From Roseovarius pacificus (GTDB taxonomy: Bacteria > Pseudomonadota > Alphaproteobacteria > Rhodobacterales > Rhodobacteraceae): DNA of 64,000 nt. Positions 61,690-64,000 of this stretch are shown here, one piece after another. The notes beneath the pieces are model-generated. The model searched no databases, was not told the DNA's origin, and worked only from the letters and a program-made list of their open reading frames with translations. Position numbers and translations under genes: made by a program. The stretch is taken from positions 186,001 to 250,000 of the forward strand of contig NZ_FRBR01000002.1 in assembly GCF_900142665.1 (NCBI RefSeq), in the 5' to 3' direction. Each line of letters begins with the position of its first letter. The stretch's first letter is position 1.

Positions 61690-63135
61690 CAAGAACGCTG
61701 CGCCGAGAAATCCGAGCGCGATGGGGTGGTGGAGAACCGCGACGAGAGAATGGTTCGTAATGATCAAGGCTTGACGTAGTGAGAGTTCGAATATCGGGCC
61801 GATAACAAAACCGATCAAAAACGTCACAACCGAGTAGCCATAGCGCTGCATGATGAAGCCGAGCAGTCCGAGCCCAAGCATCGCAAAGACCGAGAACACC
61901 GTATCTCTCTCAAGATAGGTCCCAACGACGCAAAACAGGACAACGAATGGAATGATGAATTGTGCCGGCACAAGGGTAATGCGTGCGAAAATAGTCAGGC
62001 CCAGCCGTCCGACCAGTAACATGGCCAGACTGGCTACGATCATCGAGACATAGATACCGTAAATCAGTCTTGGATGTTGTTCGAATACCAATGGGCCGGG
62101 TTGCACCCCATGCAACATGAAAGCCGACACCAGAATTGCCGCCGAAACGCTGCCCGGCAGGCCGATTGCGAACAATGGAATGAGGCTTGCGGGGAGAACC
62201 GCATTGTCGGCGGACTCGGTCGCGACCACGCCCTTGAGATCGCCCTCACCATAGCTGTCCCCCGATTTTGCCAGACGTTTGTTGATGGCATAAGACAGAA
62301 AGGCCCCGATGGTCGGGCCCAGGCCGGGGATGATCCCTGCGGCAATACCGATGCCCGTTGCGCGAAGTGAAACCGGGAAAACCCGTTTGATGTCGCTGAA
62401 GGCGATTCGTTTGTTGGTCTCTGGCTGAAACCGGCTGGATTCCGAGGCTTCTGCGCGATTGGCAAACAAGGTTTGAACCTGTGTCAGCATTTCCGTGAAG
62501 GCCAACATCCCGACAGTCGCGGCGATCAGGGGTATGCCGTCGAAAAGTTCGATATTGCCGAAGGTCATACGAGGTGTGGCGCTTTCGGGGTCCAGTCCAA
62601 CCGTCGCCAGGAAAAGCCCCAGCACACCGGAAATGATACCCCGGGAAAGCGAGGTGCCGGATAGTGCCGCGATGAAGCTGAGGGCAAAGATCATGACGGC
62701 TGTCATTTCCACAGGCCCCATTTTTAACGCGAATTGCGCCAGCGAGGCGGCCAGAAGGATGAGAACCAGGGTTGCCATCAAATCACCGAATACGGAGGCA
62801 TAAAGCGCGATTTTCAATGCACGCGTGGCTTCGCCTTTTTGGGCAAGTGGATACCCGTCGAATGTCGTGGCTGCCGAACTGGGCTCTCCGGGGGTGTTGA
62901 GCAAAATAGCCCCGGTGGCTCCTCCTGCCGCACTTGCTTTTGTGACCCCGACGAGAAAGGCGATCGCTCCAATCGGAGTCATGGCATAGGTAAGAGGTAC
63001 GGCGACAGACAATGCGGCCGGGCGGCTGAGGCCGGGAAGGACCCCGACCAGATAGCCGAGAAAAATTCCCCCGATGACGGACAGAATGGACGAAAGCGTG
63101 AGTGCGTCTTGAGCGCCTTGAATAAACAGGTCCAT
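61657..63135 (-). CDS. tctA: Tripartite tricarboxylate transporter large permease (TctA)
   Basis: 492 residues, about twelve membrane helices. TctA markers: LGYLVGVLPGLSRPAALSVA, GGATGAILLNTPGEPSSAAT and TFDGYPLAQKGEATRALKIA, and a second related repeat with IIPGLGPTIGAFLSYA. It is the main channel of a secondary carboxylate importer using a periplasmic binding protein. It is the third gene of tctCBA on the minus strand. Confidence 0.9.
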   Translation of the reverse strand: MDLFIQGAQDALTLSSILSVIGGIFLGYLVGVLPGLSRPAALSVAVPLTYAMTPIGAIAFLVGVTKASAAGGATGAILLNTPGEPSSAATTFDGYPLAQKGEATRALKIALYASVFGDLMATLVLILLAASLAQFALKMGPVEMTAVMIFALSFIAALSGTSLSRGIISGVLGLFLATVGLDPESATPRMTFGNIELFDGIPLIAATVGMLAFTEMLTQVQTLFANRAEASESSRFQPETNKRIAFSDIKRVFPVSLRATGIGIAAGIIPGLGPTIGAFLSYAINKRLAKSGDSYGEGDLKGVVATESADNAVLPASLIPLFAIGLPGSVSAAILVSAFMLHGVQPGPLVFEQHPRLIYGIYVSMIVASLAMLLVGRLGLTIFARITLVPAQFIIPFVVLFCVVGTYLERDTVFSVFAMLGLGLLGFIMQRYGYSVVTFLIGFVIGPIFELSLRQALIITNHSLVAVLHHPIALGFLGAAFLSIILFLRSNR

Positions 63136-63251
63136 GGAACTTTCATTTTTTCTGCCCCGGTCAATTCATAAAAACCAAGGCTTTTGCGTCATATTCCGAC
63201 TATACCGGGAGGTGTCTCGCGGTGCAGCGGCGTATCCCTTTGTTTCGTGGC

Positions 63252-63719
63252 TTACAGCCCCGACCATTCGACGAGCAAAAGCAGAAGAACGGCAAGAAGG
63301 CCCAATCCGAAAAGAGCGGAGGGACGTCGTTCGCCAACTGCGAGAGTGGCCAGAAAAAAGAGAATGGCACCACCGATAATCATGCCGAACCAGGAGATCG
63401 CTATCGTGCCGAGGAAGGTTGCCAGAACAAGAAGGACAACTCCCCAAAGCCCCTTGGTCGAAGGCCGTTCTTCGTGATGTCCGTCACGCAGCCGAATGAG
63501 ATCGAACAGGAGCGTTACTATGGCAAGTATACCGATCACAGTAGCGGTCAGATTCGGCACCATGCGCGGGGAAAGGCCGAAGTTATTGCTGTCGTTCGTT
63601 CCGTTCGGGATCACGACGAAAAGGACCAGAAGGCAGAGGCCCAGAACGATGATGAATTCGACAAAGGGCCAGGTCCGAAGACGAGGCCCGATTTGCCGAT
63701 TTTTCGAACTGTGCGGCAT
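63252..63719 (-). CDS. tctB: Tripartite tricarboxylate transporter small permease (TctB)
   Basis: 155 residues with four membrane helices (FVEFIIVLGLCLLVLFVVIP, LTATVIGILAIVTLLFDLI, LWGVVLLVLATFLGTIAIS, LFGLGLLAVLLLLLVEW), the usual topology of TctB. It partners TctA. It starts right at the end of the binding-protein gene; a 116-base gap separates it from tctA. Confidence 0.85.
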   Translation of the reverse strand: MPHSSKNRQIGPRLRTWPFVEFIIVLGLCLLVLFVVIPNGTNDSNNFGLSPRMVPNLTATVIGILAIVTLLFDLIRLRDGHHEERPSTKGLWGVVLLVLATFLGTIAISWFGMIIGGAILFFLATLAVGERRPSALFGLGLLAVLLLLLVEWSGL

Positions 63720-64000
63720 TTATTCCATTGCCGCCTTGAATTGAGCGTCCTGTGCGCGGATTTGGGCATCGAAATCATCGCCTGTCAGAGTGAAGCTGCC
63801 CATATTGCGCTTGGCGAGAACATCGAGGACCGTCGGGGATTTCGCAGCCTCACTGAACGCCGCCACCAATGCATCCTTTGCTTCGGACGGGATTCCTGCC
63901 GGGGCGACAAAGATCACCATGTTCACATTGGAAACGTCGTAGCCGAGACTTTTGAGTGTCGGACTGTCTTCGAAGCCAGGAACCGGGTCCGTTCCCAGGC
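63720..64000 (-). CDS. tctC: Tripartite tricarboxylate transporter binding protein (TctC/Bug), C-terminal part
   Basis: Only the last 93 residues are inside the window; the gene continues beyond its right edge. The piece contains PGFEDSPTLKSLGYDVSN, MVIFVAPAGIPSEAKDALVA and a typical helical C-terminus, matching Bug-family periplasmic binding proteins. It would capture an organic acid for TctAB. Its ligand is unknown. Confidence 0.82.
   Translation of the reverse strand, partial: LGTDPVPGFEDSPTLKSLGYDVSNVNMVIFVAPAGIPSEAKDALVAAFSEAAKSPTVLDVLAKRNMGSFTLTGDDFDAQIRAQDAQFKAAME

Overview
The window looks like chromosomal DNA of a marine-type alphaproteobacterium, most likely Rhodobacterales (Roseobacter-like). 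The reasons are the high GC content, tightly overlapping ATGA-coupled operons, a methionine synthase split into two genes, several leucine/isoleucine/valine (LIV)-type ABC transporters, and a class Ib ribonucleotide reductase under a cobalamin riboswitch. All assignments come from reading the sequence and proteins by eye; no database search was run.

Layout. 1-3.7 kb: the 3' part of an exporter-type ABC transporter, a dispersed intergenic repeat, and a complete IS1595-type insertion sequence carrying a P63C-domain passenger gene. 3.9-9.4 kb: an iron/heme acquisition locus (TonB receptor, terminator, hmuTUV-like ABC importer, O-methyltransferase). 9.7-16 kb: a TetR regulator with two matching candidate operators, then a LIV-type ABC transporter and an M19 dipeptidase-like protein with altered metal ligands. 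16.2-28.7 kb: an AraC regulator and an operon whose order (molybdenum hydroxylase large, FAD and 2Fe-2S subunits, acyl-CoA ligase, crotonase-fold protein) matches hmfABCDE of 2-furoate degradation. It is followed by a second LIV transporter, probably for the acid, and a decayed alpha/beta hydrolase gene.

28.7-46 kb is a vitamin B12 island. Two cobalamin riboswitches stand back to back: one faces nrdHIEF (B12-independent ribonucleotide reductase), the other a Rieske oxygenase/reductase pair resembling glycine betaine demethylase GbcAB. A third riboswitch precedes btuB-btuF-btuC-btuD and an uncharacterised gene. Upstream lies B12-dependent methionine synthase, split into two overlapping genes. 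The logic appears to be that B12 shortage turns on uptake and B12-free alternative enzymes.

46.4-64 kb is the most unusual part. It is a catabolic locus with a GntR/FCD regulator, two PxpA (LamB/YcsF) proteins, PxpB and PxpC, a separate biotin carboxyl carrier and biotin carboxylase, a hydroxylysine-kinase-like phosphotransferase, a PLP phospho-lyase-like aminotransferase, a spermidine/putrescine-type ABC importer, a LysR regulator and a tripartite tricarboxylate transporter (cut by the window end). Between pxpA and the transporter sits a divergent GroEL-like protein that has lost key ATPase residues. BC, BCCP and PxpB/PxpC together resemble a split urea carboxylase, so I infer an ATP- and biotin-dependent amide or lactam opening system feeding a phosphorylation/elimination route, with a dedicated chaperonin-like protein. 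The substrate is unknown.
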